DNA from: Macrocystis pyrifera
Lineage: Eukaryota; Sar; Phaeophyceae; Laminariales; Laminariaceae
Reading direction: 5' to 3'
Assembly (NCBI GenBank): GCA_031763025.1
Contig: JASSKH010000003.1
Coordinates: 2,636,001 to 2,700,000, forward strand
Length of the DNA: 64,000 bases
Notes under the pieces: model-generated
Seen by the model: only the letters and a program-made list of their open reading frames with translations
Told to the model about the DNA's origin: nothing
Database searches by the model: none
Part shown: positions 22,091 to 35,252 of the stretch, one piece after another
Layout of the letters: every line of letters begins with the position of its first letter
Numbering within the stretch: position 1 is the first letter of the stretch
Translations under genes and position numbers: made by a program

Positions 22091-23600
22091 AGATGTCATC
22101 TTCAAGGAGGGCGGTATGCATTGAGCGGGAATAGATATGTATCAGCCCCTTATAAGTTTTTTGGTTTCTCCTTCACGGACACCGTGCTCCAGCTCTCTGC
22201 ACCGAAGCATCCGAATGACTTACACCGCGCGCGGGGGAACTAAATCCAAGTCACGATACAGCAGTCTGATCTATACTTCGCTTGGCATTTGTCTTACTAG
22301 AGTAGATTGTAGGAGAATCGTGTTCCCCGCGCATAGCGACTACGTACTGCATACGAAGTATACTGTAAATTGTTGTTGTTGTTCTCAAATTGCTCGTAAC
22401 TCATCGCTGAAAGTCTAGTCCCGTGGACATTGGACAGGCTCCAGTAACTCTGGGAGCGGAATTAAAACCTCACGAAAAATACCAATAATAGCAATAACAA
22501 TGAAAAACCGTCCACATCAGAACTGAAGCACATAGTGCACCTCAAACACACAAAAAAAAAAGTGCAAGCAGCGCAGTACGTAGAATATGCACCAGAAAAA
22601 TACATTGTGCGTACCATACGAGTTGCAACCGACACCGAGAGGACCGTACACTAAGAGAAACAACAGACTGAAATAAAAATAAAAATAAACCCAAAGGAAA
22701 AGAACAGGAGAAGAAGGAGAAAAGGAGAAAAATGGGGAAGCACCGCTGTAGCTTTGATCCAGCAATTGGGCCGCCTGTTTCAAGACGTTTTTCACGTTAT
22801 ATCATACATACCGAAATGTCGTTTCCGTAAGAGCGAAAACGGTCGCCTAAGCTTTCATGCGCCGTGCTCGTTTACCTATTATGGCGGAGAAGGTGTTCCA
22901 GGGTGGAGGCGTTTTTAATCGGTACCACAGACGCCGCACTCGTAGTCGGCCTGAAAAGTGCGCCTAAAAAAAAAAAAAACAAAAACATGCGCCACTTCTT
23001 ACAATATGGACAAAAAAAACGATCCCTTCTGCCCTCGCTTGCGTCAGCTATCGAACGAACCCTACAATATCAACGACCGCCGCTGCATCTTCGTCACCCC
23101 CGCACGGCATCATACATACGCGTGGCAGGCTTTAGCCCCGCTATTACATCAGAGGTTAATGTTTTCTGGGGAGAGAGAGTAGCGCGAGAGCGACAAACAT
23201 CTACTCTGCTGCAGTGCTGCTGTAGAGCCATGTACATACGAGTTATCCACCAAAACACAAGAACAAAAAAAAACGTTACGTACGTATCCACACTTCTTCC
23301 CGGCTGCACGTGCGAGCGTACGAGTACAGCAGCAGTGCTGCCTTTCTCCCCGTATATACCAGTATTCGGCTACGTGCAATAGGCGTACCCCTGGCCTGGC
23401 CAGTAACTCGCCTACAGCAGCAGTACGAGGGACAGCAAATCCAACCCTGTCTGGAGGCACACTTTCAAAACTTCAACGAGACTGCTGCCGTCCTCGAAGG
23501 AGGGCATATCTACGACCGCTGGCTTTGCCACACTACTACTGTATATATCAACACTATTAATACTACATATAATATACAAGGTTCCCCTCCGGGAAGTGCC
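22091..23600. other. Gene-free stretch
   Basis: No gene recognised. It contains A-rich and purine-rich tracts (22540-22740) and several CAGCAGTA and TATTAATA words. Confidence 0.35.
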
Positions 23601-23602
23601 CA

Positions 23603-23707
23603 TTACGGGGGGCCATAGTAAATAGGACCTACGGTACACACAAAAACCTATATATTTACCTTTTTTTACTAACAATATTTGGTCCGATTCACTATGCCCC
23701 CCCGTAA
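23603..23707 (-). mobile_element. TA-flanked MITE, copy 4
   Basis: The inner sequence (CTACGGTACACAC..AAAACCTATATATTTACC) is the reverse of copy 1. Flanks are CA on the left and TA on the right. Confidence 0.85.
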
Positions 23708-25202
23708 TAGGGGAGTGGCGCAAGAACGAAATAATACTCGTACGAAATCCTGCACAACTGTTTACAACCATTAATACCTACAGTACATCCCACCCATCAT
23801 TATTATTAATGTGAAGAACACACACACATATTTTTGAGAACAGAACTGCTGCATAATGCTGCTGTTTGTGGAAATTGTGTGGGATCATTACTTGCACTTA
23901 ATAAAAAAGGAGGACACCGGTGTAAGACTAGTACTGCTACAGCAGTACAGGCCCGCATATATGAAAGTGCCCTATAAGAACAGATAATGCTCACTTTTTT
24001 GGAGAACGCTAACAAAATTGGGTTAAGAAAAACGGCTCAGTGGTGAACTCTGCACTAAATCCTACCATATATATAATGGCCTAGCTCAGGGTTGTTTCAA
24101 GATGGCGCCCCAAAAAGAATCTCTCAGGCTTGCCCATACTGCCTGTACCCATTCAGGTTGACTGCAATAATCACACTGCCATACTACTACTATTAATACT
24201 TGTTGTGTTCCCTGTAGGAAAAGCCCGGTAGCAGTGTACAGCAGCAACAGCAGGGTAAACAGCAGTCAGTGCTTCGTCGTATTAATACCATAATTGTGCG
24301 AACGACGTACTGCTGTATTATTAATAGCGTACATGACGTGTTACATACCTGGTGAAATGACAACACGGGGAGGAAGGAATCGGTTCCACGTTCTTGCCAA
24401 GAAAAAAATCTTCGCAAAAATGCCTGCAGACTGCAGCAAGCCGAGCAAGTAGCGGTGTGCCTGGTGCGTAGCGGCCGACATGACAACGGCAACGAGCAAC
24501 AGGTACCCGTAGGTACATACTTGCTGACTGCTGGCCTCTCCGCTACTGCGAGCAACGCACCACACTGCTTCACTGTTGCTGCTGCTCTGCTGCTGTCTAT
24601 TTATAGCAAGCAGAAGAAGAGCGCGCCAGCAGCAGTAGCAGTAGAAATCAATTTGTGCCGTCACACACCAAAGATGTCAGGAGACATGTCAACGAAGGCA
24701 AAGCGTGAACTGTCAAGGGTGTAGGGCGGAGTCTTCTATACTAAAACCTACCTACAGGTGGTATTTTGGTGTCAGTCGAGGCATGTCAAGGCAAAGTTGC
24801 TTTCCGTCATGGGCTAAAAATTATGTCTCCTGACATCTTTGTCGCCACGGCAGTGCACGGTACACAGCACACAAGCACAGACAGGCTCTGATTTACCATC
24901 CACCGTATAGGTCGGCTCTACCACAGGTCCATGGTGTTGCCGACTGTTGATGCTGTAGATACCTGGCAGTCACCACGCTCTCTGCGCTGCTGGCGTTGAT
25001 GTCTGTTGCCGGAGTCGCACTGCTGTGTGCAACAGCCCCAACATGTTGTACGCTCGCACGATCGCGCACAGCGTCAGAGAGAGAGGTGGAGTGTTGTTGC
25101 GGGGTGATCGATCTCATACCCAGAAAAAAGAAGCTAGCCACAGCAATACAGCGGAGACCTACGCGCATGTAGACCTGCCACACGCGCCCGTGGCTGCCCA
25201 CC

Positions 25203-25232
25203 GTGCTGCTGCTGCTGCTGCTGCTGCTGGAC
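25203..25232. repeat. (CTG)n microsatellite
   Basis: Ten clean CTG/GCT units. Shorter CTG/CAG runs are common nearby (21333-21352, 24570-24640). Confidence 0.85.
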
Positions 25233-25651
25233 AGCAGGGTTGTAGTGTTGTATACAGCTGGGGTTAACCACGCTCTCTGCTCTGCTGCTGCATTGAACTG
25301 TCTGCTGTTGTCTGTGTTGTGTGTTGTGTTCAGACGCAAAAAAATGGTACCGGTACATGAAAGACCAAAAATATGACGACATTTCAGAGGTACGTACGTA
25401 CAAAATAAGGCCTATCGTACTGAAACCAGGGAAATCGTCTTACCCACTCCCGCCGAAAAAAAAAAACTTTGAGGCCCCCCACGCGCTCCAGAGTGCACGG
25501 ATCGCGCCCAGACCTCGACCAATGTGTCCGGTCGCGCTTCCCGTGTCCGAGTGCACTTGGTGTTTCGCCGAAAAGTGCTCGTACAGAGAGAAAAGTTGGA
25601 AAAAGTACGAAAATTTGACAAACATACGTTTACACATACGAACATATAGTA

Positions 25652-25756
25652 TTACGGAGGACCATAGTTAATAGGACCTACGGTACAAACAAAAACCTAC
25701 ATGTTTCCCTATTTTTACCAACAATATTGGTTCCTATTTACTATGGCCCCCCGTAA
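25652..25756 (-). mobile_element. TA-flanked MITE, copy 5
   Basis: Reverse orientation. TA on the left, CA on the right. Arms are about 27 bp, with one mismatch in the GG.GG block on the left. Confidence 0.85.
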
Positions 25757-26234
25757 CACTAATCAGAACCAAATGGAGTAGGTAAAAATCGAGGAATATG
25801 CTTGTTTTCGGGTCCGTCGTAGGTTTCGCTTACAGCAGTGGGCGCCCAGTGTTATAAGAAACGTCAATTTGGTCACCAGGCTCAATGTCTTATTTTTTTC
25901 CGGCCTTCATCTACAGCAGCTCTACTGTATACAACTCTGTCCCGAAAAATAAGGACAATTTATACATTGATTTTGAATAAAAAAGGTTCGAGTTTTAAGG
26001 GACAGAGCAGAAGGCTTTAGAGTTGGTCCCACTATTGAGCTGTGTTTCTCAACCCCATTTTTTTATTGTTCGTGCCGATCTGAGCCTATTTTTCTCAACA
26101 TAATAATGTTTCTCAACAGGGGGTGCCCACTATACATTGCCCCCCCGTCCCCGTATCGCAGTGGTCTATGGTCATACGACTACGGCCATGCATGACAATG
26201 AGTACCCCCCCCCCCCCCCCCCCATATATTATAT

Positions 26235-26790
26235 ATGGGTTGGGTTGGCGGCTGTTGGCAACGACACTGTAAAACATGCCGCTCACTACGTGAGCTAGAC
26301 ATCCAGGGTACCGTTTTGTTTTTTTGTTTTTTTGTTTTTTGGCGGTCGCCCACAGCTGGTCGTCTAGTTAGATCATTTGTGCCAAGTAAAGAACCTATAC
26401 TCTGCACAAGGGAATTGATCGTATCACGTAGTGTTCAAGGTACGGCACCCAAGAGGCAGTTACCTGGTACATAGTACTCCCATTGCTGTCTCTGGAAGTG
26501 GCCACACCGGAAATTAAACTAACTCATTGGAGCTGTCATCCATATACAAGTCCGCCCCACAAGCGGTTCTTAGTAGGATGCAGCTCACCCTTCATCCGAC
26601 TCGCCGGACACTTCACGGCGCTTCGCGCTTGGTGCAGGCTAAGTCTGCCTGGTCGGTGAAAACCCGACATGCTCCGTCCCGGCATTGTAGGGATGCGAGG
26701 GTTTATGGTCATACGACTACGGTCATGCATGATATCGAGTACATATCTCCTATCGATTACACCCCCCCCCCTTCTATATATATTATATGG
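26235..26790 (+). mobile_element. C-tailed element B, tandem copy 1
   Basis: Starts GGGTTGGGTTGGCGGCTGTTGG and ends at CATGCATGATATCGAGTA followed by a C-run around 26762. An element-B 3' end with its own C tail also sits just upstream at 26164-26222. Copy 2 therefore begins straight after the C-tail of copy 1, giving a period of about 552 bp. The long unit includes a T-run near 26320-26340 and the ATGCAGCTCACCCTTCATxCG block. Confidence 0.8.
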
Positions 26791-27324
26791 GTTGGGTTGG
26801 CGTCGGTTGGCAACGACACTGTAAAACATGCCGCTCACTACGTGAGCTAGACATCCCGGGTACCGTTTTTTTTTTTTTTTTTTTTTTTTTTGCGGTCGCC
26901 CACAGCTGGTCGTCTAGTTAGATCCTTTGTGCGAAGTAACGAACCTTTGCTCTGCACAAGGGAATTGATCGTATTACGTAGTGTTCAAGGTAAGGCACCC
27001 AAGAGGCAGTTACATAGTGCTCCCATTGCTGTCTCTGGAAGTGGCCACACCGGAAATTAAACTAACTCATTGAAGCTGTCATCCATATCAAGTCCGCATC
27101 ACAAGCGGTTCTTAGTAGGATGCAGCTCACCCTTCATGCGACTCGCCGGACACCTCACGGCGCTTCGCGCTTGGTGCAAGCAATGTCTGCCTGGTCGGTG
27201 AAAACCCGACATGCTCCGTCCCGGCATTGTAGGGATGCGAGGGTCTATGGTCATACGACTACGGCCATGCATGAGATCGAGTACATCTCTCCTATCGAGT
27301 ACCCCCCCCCCCCCCCCCCCCCCC
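26791..27324 (+). mobile_element. C-tailed element B, tandem copy 2
   Basis: Nearly collinear with 26235-26790. It ends in CATGCATGAGATCGAGTAC, then CTCTCCTATCGAGTA and a 24-base C run (27301-27324). The head-to-tail arrangement suggests repeated insertion at, or unequal exchange through, the C-tract. Confidence 0.8.
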
Positions 27325-27383
27325 TGCCCCGCAACACAGTGAATACGCCAAAGAGCCCCAATAGCCCAAACCACGTACCGGCT

Positions 27384-27764
27384 TCATATGGAGGGGTTAG
27401 TGTAAGTTTGGACTATTTCTATTGCCGGCGTTGTCCCTGAATTATCGAAATACGAAACGCCAACCACGTATCCTGCAACAGCAAAAAAGGGAAAAGTAGA
27501 GGTGTTGTACAGATTTATTGTTATCATGTATGCATGTTTTTCTATCTTGTTGCCATACTTTAGTAAAGAGTGCAACTCGTCGTGGGTGCTGTTCAGCTGT
27601 GGTGCTTCTGTGTGGTCGCTATATTCGTTCCCAGGCATTTTCGATCTTCCTACCCGGCACGTACCGATTATTCGTCCTCCAATAGCACGCCTCACACCCT
27701 CGACAATAGACTCAACAATCGCCTGTTGCTTCGACAGCAGACGAGGGGAGAAAACTATCGGCAT
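27384..27764 (-). other. Unrecognised minus-strand open region
   Basis: A 126-codon open stretch, not low in complexity, containing MPGNEYSDHTEAPQLNS and a hydrophobic piece FFAVAGYVVGVSYF. I do not recognise a family. With repeats on both sides and no visible splice partners, it may well be chance. Confidence 0.15.
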
Positions 27765-27884
27765 CTATTGTCGGCCACAACAGACTGTGAAACGTATCTA
27801 TCGATAGACATCGTCGGCGACAATGTATTTTGAAACTTGGTGCTACTACTGCTGTCAATCCATACACATTTACTTTAATATTTA

Positions 27885-28205
27885 CCATCACCTTTAATTT
27901 CCAGCTTCTGGACAAAGCCGTGGTCACAGGTGTCGTCCATTCGCTACCCCCGTGCGCACCTCCACTTTTATCGCGCACCCCCCCGGTCTGAAAAAGCCTT
28001 CATTTTTATCGCGCGTAGGGTTCGGCATTCCCACTGCTCTTCGATGTTCATCGGATGTTGCTAACTCAGGCGCTCGCGCGATCCGCTAGTCATTTCTTAT
28101 GCAAGAAAAAGTTCCTATGCGTACGTGCACTCGGTGATAGTTGATCCCGCGCACTTGATTTCAGTAGGCACGAGAACCACCTACCAAGCCACCGGGGACG
28201 CCGGC
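27885..28205 (-). mobile_element. tRNA-headed SINE 1, copy a
   Basis: On the minus strand it begins GGCGTCCCCGGTGGCTTGG (A-box-like), with a degenerate B box near 28150. It then shows GCAAGAAAAAG, GGGTTCGGCATTCCCACTG inverted, and TATCGCGC. The B box is more decayed than in copies b and c. Confidence 0.6.
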
Positions 28206-29537
28206 AGGCATTGATCATCCGCCTTCAAGACATTGTGAACCGAGTCCATCGATGGCCATTGCCCGTCGCAATAAATTGTGCAAGCTATCCATCGATACAC
28301 ATTTTCCACCACACCAGATTCTGCACCGTGTCCATCGATGGTCATTGCCGAGCGCAGTTGATCGTGAAAGTTATCCATCTGTCGTATACAATGGGAGCTT
28401 GCCGTCGTGTTTTGAGGAGAACGGGCTGAAAATTTCTGTTCGCCGACTCTGAGGCACCCGCGTCCGTCCCTCTTTGCCCTGCTACCTGATTTTGTGTCGA
28501 ACTCCTCTTGCTCTTTTACAAACGTCGGCGGTTGGTCACAATGACCATCGACATACTGAAGTGCACCAATACACCAATACACGATTTACAATAGGATAGC
28601 GCAGGGGTCTATTGCTTTAGTGTAAACATGCCCAATAGTTTATTGTGGGTGGAGATGGTTGTTGATGGACACAAAAGCGTACCTTCCGTTGGCAACAGTA
28701 GCTAATCGATAGACATACTTTAGGGTCTATTATCAAAACAATGTCTATCGCGGATGCTTCCCCGACATCTGTTGTTCCGAACGATAGGCAAGTACGGACA
28801 ACCTTGTCACTCCGTTGTTGCAGCAATGCACGTTGTGTCCCTTGCCCAAAACATATTGTTGCCGACAATGTGTATCGATAGACAGCGTTGACAGTCTGCC
28901 CATTGTGGTTGACATATCCATTGATAATCACTTTCTCAGGGTTACTGTTGGAACGGCAACGTTCTATTCCCTTTTCGATTTTCCAGGGTGTGAGCGCATC
29001 ATACATCGTCCATCCCATGATGCTAACCGCCCATTGCCCACAATATCGACAAATAGTGTGGTCGACAGCATCTATCGGCAGACAACGTTGCTATTAGTAG
29101 TATATTTTGAACGACAAAGGCCAATGACAAGCATGTCGACGGGGCCACTTCTGTGGCGGCAATGATCGATCACGTAACAGACGGCGTGGCGCATCACGTA
29201 TTATATACGGCAGTACCTGTTATATTGCTGAAAAACAAATTAACACCCACAACATGGAAAATATTCGGAGAATATACCAGGTGAATCACAATGTTTGGAG
29301 ACAATGTTTATCGATACGTCCTTCCTCTCCGTCATTGCTAATCCCCCCCCATGCCCTCGTTGCTGTTGTATGATACCTGGTATGGCATCTGCCGTTATCT
29401 CGATATACCATGCACTCCTTGCTGCTGATCGCGCGCTCAATGCTGCTGTTATCACAATAGATGACAGCAATACTGTCGCATAATAATGGCTTTGAGTTCT
29501 AGTAGAGGCCACTGTAAGTGTGTGTGGCAATAGACTA

Positions 29538-29641
29538 TTGCGGGGGACCATAGTTAACAGGACCAAGTATTGTTAATGAAAATGATAAATATATAGGTTT
29601 TTATGTATACCATAGGTCCTATTAACTATGGACCCCCGTAA
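29538..29641 (+). mobile_element. TA-flanked MITE, copy 6
   Basis: TA on both sides. The left arm begins TTGCGGGGG, a single change from TTACGGGGG. Confidence 0.85.
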
Positions 29642-30082
29642 TAGCGACACTGTCAGTCGATAGCTACAGTACTATCCACCACAATAGATGGTGCACTGCT
29701 GTGTCCATCGATGTTCATTGCTGGCCGCCAGATTGTGTGAGGTGTCTACCGACGGCCATTACCAACCGCAACACATTGCGCAAGCTATCCATCCATAGTC
29801 ACGTGACACCGGCTTTCACCAAGGGACTACCGCAAACTGCTGTCCGAACTACTTTACGCTGGGGAAGGAATCTATCGATAGACAATACCGATGACAATAT
29901 ATTGAGAACCGTGCCAATAGATAGCCTTTATTGACGACAATACGTGAGTGCGTTCTTCACGTTGACCTGTTCTTTCTACCCGCCGACATCCAGCACACCC
30001 AGCGTCTGTGCTGATTATTTTATCATAGAGATACAAGCTCTGTGATCACAAAAACTACGCCAGAGTCGTTCTCACATTAAGG

Positions 30083-30813
30083 CCGTTTCATATGCCGTTC
30101 GATTCTTAAGCTTCACACTTTGACCCGATCGCATTTTCAGATATGTGAACTTGTCAAATCGAAACAGTATTCCTATGCGGAAAAAAATAGATTCATTGCG
30201 CGTGCAGAGATTCGGGGAAACGCCGAGATCAACCGCTGTTGTTGTGGTCTGGCGTTGCGAAGAGACGGCTGGGTGCGCTGCACTGCGCGTAGGACCCGAG
30301 CAGCCAAAGCTGACCGCCTCGGTCTGGCGGCGAAGAGACGTGGCGAGTGCGCTAGAGTCAACCTGTCTTGGTATTTTGTGCTTCACAATGTGACTGACTG
30401 CTGCTGTACACCAGTGTAGTCTACAAGTACGAGTACGTATCCACGAAGAGGTGCGCGCCGAGTGCGCTTCTCTTGGTCTCTAGGCCCGAGCCCGCGCCAG
30501 CCGACTGCAGTCTGGCCACGGAGAGACGCGCCGCCCGCCGACCGCGCGTCGGGCGCGAAGCAACGTCGCTACAAAGCTGTGTCACCATCTAACTCATCGA
30601 TTGTTCTGCTGCTGTTTGCTGTCGTGGATAACATGTTGAATTTAGAGAACATGCTATTGTTCGATTTGAAAATGTGATGGTCCAAGTCGTCGGATTTTCA
30701 TATCGATTTTTTTCCGGTCGGATTTCGCATCTTCGGACTGCGTAAGCAGGGGCATTCGTTTTTGAGATCGAAAAATACAAATCTGAAGCTCGAAATCGAA
30801 CCGCATAGGAAAC
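30083..30813 (-). mobile_element. Foldback element E, copy 1
   Basis: Left arm AGGCCGTTTCATATGCCGTTCGATTC; right arm GAAGCTCGAAATCGAACCGC then ATAGGAAAC. Its interior matches 34498-35240 in reverse order, for example CGTCGGATTTT, GTTTGCTGTCGTGGATAA, CTTGGTATTTTGTG and TTCCGCATAGGA blocks. No transposase is recognisable. Confidence 0.7.
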
Positions 30814-32209
30814 AACCTAACTCCCAAATCAAGGCGTCCGTGGTGACACACAGGTGCTGGAGCCCTAGGAAGATCCGAAAAACCATTAAAAAATCAAAAT
30901 TCGGCTGGGTAGCAAAGACGCTTCCCACCTAAAAATACACGGGACGAAGAACGCGCACACGAAATGCAATATGCAAACTGGGGCAACATGGCTGCTGATA
31001 TCCACTCAAAAACAGCATAGACTTCCCCCCGTTCCCACAACGAACCAACTCCTGGCTACTGACTGACTACAGCGGTTGCTGTCTGGAGTGCTGCCTGCAC
31101 CGTACGAAACGCACGGTGGTCGTGAACACAGAGAGAAACAAGCCTGCTGTCTGGGGTGCGCTGCTAGAGTGACGACTCGCGGACATGCACTGAAAAAAGA
31201 GCAAATCGAACCAAAAAACAAAATATAAATATCAACGATCGCCATCCATGCCATTCCAGATTGTCTGACAAAAGGTGCAGCACAGCTATGATATGTACCA
31301 CGTCCCTGACGATCACGACAGAGAGATACTACATGGACTCGGACATGGAAGCACGTTCTATAGCTACGTACGTACTGCAGTCCTCGGTATGTTACCATTT
31401 CTCGACCTTGCTGAAACCTGCAACTTAAGGCGGCCGTAGCGATGCCTTCCCCGTTCGCATATAATACCAGCTACCACTTGGCTACCACCGACGTTTTTTC
31501 AGCTATAACCCCTTCCCTATTCATGTTCTCAACCCACTGTTATTAATAAGACATACAATAACTTGATCTCACTTCTCAGAGTGGAGTGCGGAGCAAACGC
31601 TCTCTATCTCTTGGCATCGGGTCTGAGCCTCCTCCTCTTACTCCTCTACATTCTACGCCCATCACGCGAGTCTGCGACCGGTGGAGTCTAGGCCGCCTGT
31701 CGCCGGCGTAGCCCGTAGCATACAATATTGTACGTAGGCACGATTACGTACTGCTGTGTGTGCATGTGTGTGCATGTGTGTGTTCTTCACACGAGTACCG
31801 TATGTACCTGGTGTAATATGAACATGATACCATATGATATACGATGCGCTTCGCTCAGGAAGGAAAAGTACATCAAATTATGCGAAGCGGACAGAGGTTC
31901 ATGATTGAACAAAGTTTTTTTTATGACTGTAGTTGCAAACTGGCGACCTGATAATGCCAAGAGTTCCCGCCGCCATGCTTCAGGAAAAAACAGCTCGAAC
32001 GCCACATATGCTTCGCGTCGCGGGCGGTTCCGCCCGCTACGCTCGCTCACATGCCGTACGTACGTACATACCCAGGTAGGGTACTTCTTTTCTTCTTTTG
32101 ATATGCTTTATGTCTGTACTCGTATGTACGAGAGAGAAAGCACAGCACGGCACAGCAGTACCGCAAAAACAGTGAAAATGAAACCGAAAAATTCGGAAAT
32201 AAAAAAAAA

Positions 32210-33085
32210 TCCCCGTCCCCTCTCGTGTAATAATTTCCTCCCTGATTGGAACACCTTAGACCTATGCCAATGGAAACGCGAAGTCCAAACGTTTTCTTCC
32301 AAAAAATTTGCTTTAAAAAAACAGCCGAAAATATCCTCGTACCGCCGCTGTGGGAAAAAGGGAAAAAATCTTTGATTTTTTTTCTTTTTTTTCTAGCGGC
32401 TGCAGGTGGCGCAATTTACTTTTTCTCGTCCCAAATTGTCAACACGCTGATAAAAATCAGCTCGTTCGACGATAGACGCTCGATCTCGATATAGACTCAG
32501 CCCACGGCCAACCCGCTTAGTGTCGGGCAAGGCGAAAAAGTATAGATGACGGGCTCGAAGATAAAAGGTGGACCCATGCTCTTGGGGGCGAGAGCTTGCC
32601 GGCGGCGTCCTACGGTATCTTCCCAAACCTGAAAAAAGCCCGCTTTTTGCCATTCGAGACGGACCGAGAAATTTTGTGTTCTGTTTGTGCACACCAGCGG
32701 CTAATTGTTCTTATCGTACGCCTGGCCAGCGCCCGCCACACGCCACTGGCTATTGTGTGAACACGGTGACCCTAGGGAGGGTCGGAGCCCCTAACGAGCG
32801 CACTCCGTTCAGAATTCATGACGCAGTCGTTGGTTTTGTAGATCGATGTCTGTCGAGGACTCGGAATCTCGCCGCTTCGAACCAAACACCCGCCTGAGTT
32901 TTTCTGAAGCCGATCTTGGCCCAATATCGGCCCCAGAAGTGATTTTTTCGGGCTTTTAAAAAAGTTTGGAACTTTCCGTTTGAAGAAACGTGCCCATAGC
33001 AAGCTGTACCTGAAAAATTCTGACGGGTATCTTTGGAATTCAAACTTTTTATGGGAACTTTGCGTTTCCATTTGCATAGGTCTTA
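32210..33085 (+). repeat. Dispersed ~0.9-kb repeat, copy 2
   Basis: Plus-strand partner of 100-980. Similarity starts near the A-run at 32200 and ends near the word AGGTCTTACACCGATC at 33085. Both copies contain a stretch reading RNLAASN near a GGTGCGCTCGTTAGGGGC-like word. It is non-coding as far as I can tell. Confidence 0.6.
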
Positions 33086-34330
33086 CACCGATCAAAAAAA
33101 AAAAAAAAAACGAACAGCAGAACTCCTCTCTCAGCCTCGTACGCCGCGCGCCCCTCTCGCGACCATCTCGCCACCGATCCAGTCCGGGTAAAGCTCTCCT
33201 CCCTCTCTGCCACAGTGAACCCCGTCGCCTTCCTCGCGTAAAGCCCGGTGCTCACCGTGGACCTCGTTCGCCAGCGCGACAATGTTGGTGCTCAGACTGC
33301 GTACCTCTCTCTGTGAACTTTAGCTTGGTGGCAAAAATAAGCACCGCGTGAATTTTATTATACAAATCAAAACGACCCTTATAGCCACACGAGGAGGTCA
33401 GACACAGCCCATTCATGGTTCCCCCGTGTCTCGAGGTACATGCGACACCTAGCCACGAAAACTACGACCGCGCTCCTTGCAACCCCCCCTCTACCCGCCA
33501 CCACCCGCTGACACCCGCGACGGTGCCGCGCGCGCCCGCGGTGCCGTGCTCGGAGTACACGCACGCACACCAAACGAAAGAGAAGAAAAAAGGGAAAAAA
33601 AAAAAAACTGAAAGTGCCAAGGAAAATGGGCAAAACAAAGAACCGCTGGAACATGTCCAAGTGGAAGCTCTAAGAGGCCAGGGACGTACCAACCGAGCAC
33701 GCTCAGAGAGTGAGATATCTGTGAGTAGTTATATACCACCAGATAATACTCTTGTATCTTGTAATCACAAAATGGTAGGTCTGCGAGTTGGCTGACTGTA
33801 AGTCGGCGAGTAGGTTGGATAGCAATGATGCCATCTGTCCGACTACCACTGCTGTGTATTGGAGTTTCTTTGTAGCAAGGCTTGTTTGGTTCATACGCGT
33901 ATCAGTCTAAACATTGCCGTACGAAGCTTAATTTTCCCTCAGGTGGGTGCCTTCAGCAGGATCCTCCGGAGGCGCCTGCGACGGGCCCTCCGGGGGCGCC
34001 TCCCCCGCGACCCCCTTGGCTGGGGAAAGGGCTTGGTTTATTTCGCTCGCCCGAGTTAGTCGATCAAAGTCAGTTAGTTGGTTGGAATCGCATCCAACTA
34101 CTGCCGTAATAACTATTGCCATTGATAGTCGTGAAATCCGGCCAATTTACAGCTCAAATCTGTCCTATAAACTGTTGTGGTCGGGGAGGGACAAACGGAC
34201 GAACCCACTGCTTTTGCTGTGTTTTTTACATGTACACGTGTACATCACTTCCTGGCTGCTCAAGGACGGAGGTGAGGAAGCCGTACTACTCTCTGGTGTG
34301 CGCAAGCAAGAAATAAAGGATCACATTAAA
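33086..34330. other. Gene-free stretch
   Basis: No recognisable gene. The block at 33945-34020 is an imperfect GC-rich palindrome built from CTCCGGxGGCGCC words. Confidence 0.35.
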
Positions 34331-35252
34331 AACACAATCAGGCCGTTTCCTATGCGGTTCGATTTCGAGCTTCGGATTTGTATTTTTCGATCTCAAAATC
34401 GAATGACCCTACTTATGCAGTCCAATTATGCAAAATCCGACGGGAAATTTTTCGATTTGAGAATCCGATGACCCAAGTCGTCGGATTTTGCCCCGCCAAA
34501 ATCCGACGACTTGGGTCATCGGATTCTCAAATCGAAAAATGGCATGCTCTCTAAATTCAAGATATTATCCACGACAGCAAACAGCAGCGGAACGATCGAT
34601 GAGTTGGATGATGATACAGCTGTATGCCAAAATCCGACGACTTGGGTCATCGGATTCTCAAATCGAAAAATGGCATGCTCTCTAAATTCAAGATATTATC
34701 CACGACAGCAAACAGCAGCGGAACGATCGATGAGTTGGATGATGATACAGCTGTATAGCGACGTTGCTTCGCGCCCGACGCGCGGACGGCGCGTCCCTCC
34801 GTGGCCAGACTAGAGTCGGCTGGCGCGGGCTCGGGCCTAGAGGCCAAGAGAAGAGCACTCGGCACGCACCTCTCCGTGGATACGTACTCGTAGACTACAC
34901 TGCAGCTGTACAGCAGCAGCAGCAAGTCAAGTCACAAAATCAAACACAAAATACCAAGACAGGTTGACTCTAGCGCACTCGCCATATCTCTTCGCCACCA
35001 GACTAGAGGCAGTCAGCGTGCGCTCGGACGCTTGGGTCCTACGCGCAGGTCAGCGCACCCAGCGCGTCTCTTCGCGGCGCCAAATAACAAAAACAGCAGT
35101 TGGTCTCGGCGTTTGCTCGAATCTCTACACGCACAATAAATCTGATTTTTCCGCATAGGAAGGCCCTTTCCATTTGTCAAGCTCATATCTGAAAAGGCCA
35201 TCGGGTCAAAATCTGAAGCTCAAAAATCGAACCGCATAGGAAACGGCCTCAG
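34331..35252 (+). mobile_element. Foldback element E, copy 2, with internal duplication
   Basis: The arms are AGGCCGTTTCCTATGCGGTT at the left and its complement, ending AACCGCATAGGAAACGGCCT, at 35252. Inside, 34448-34541 is an almost perfect palindrome around a GCCCCGCC loop (arms AAATCCGACGACTTGGGTCA). A 131-bp segment is then exactly tandemly duplicated (starts 34498 and 34629). It is oriented opposite to copy 1. Confidence 0.8.

Larger units (their letters stand above)
27740..29950. repeat. Region of degenerate ATCGATAGACAATG repeats
   Basis: Words such as CTATCGATAGACA, CCATCGATGGCCATTG, GTCGGCGACAATG and CGCAATAxATTGTGCAAGCTATCCATC recur every 40-120 bases on both strands. Many are self-complementary around ATCGAT. 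A SINE (27885-28205) and a MITE (29538-29641) interrupt it. It looks like an old, diverged satellite-like or foldback family, with no proteins seen. Confidence 0.55.

Noticed and set aside
27301..27324. CRISPR-like or regulatory array in the repeat clusters
   Set aside because: No regularly spaced identical repeats with unique spacers; the genome is eukaryotic and the repeats are transposon copies.
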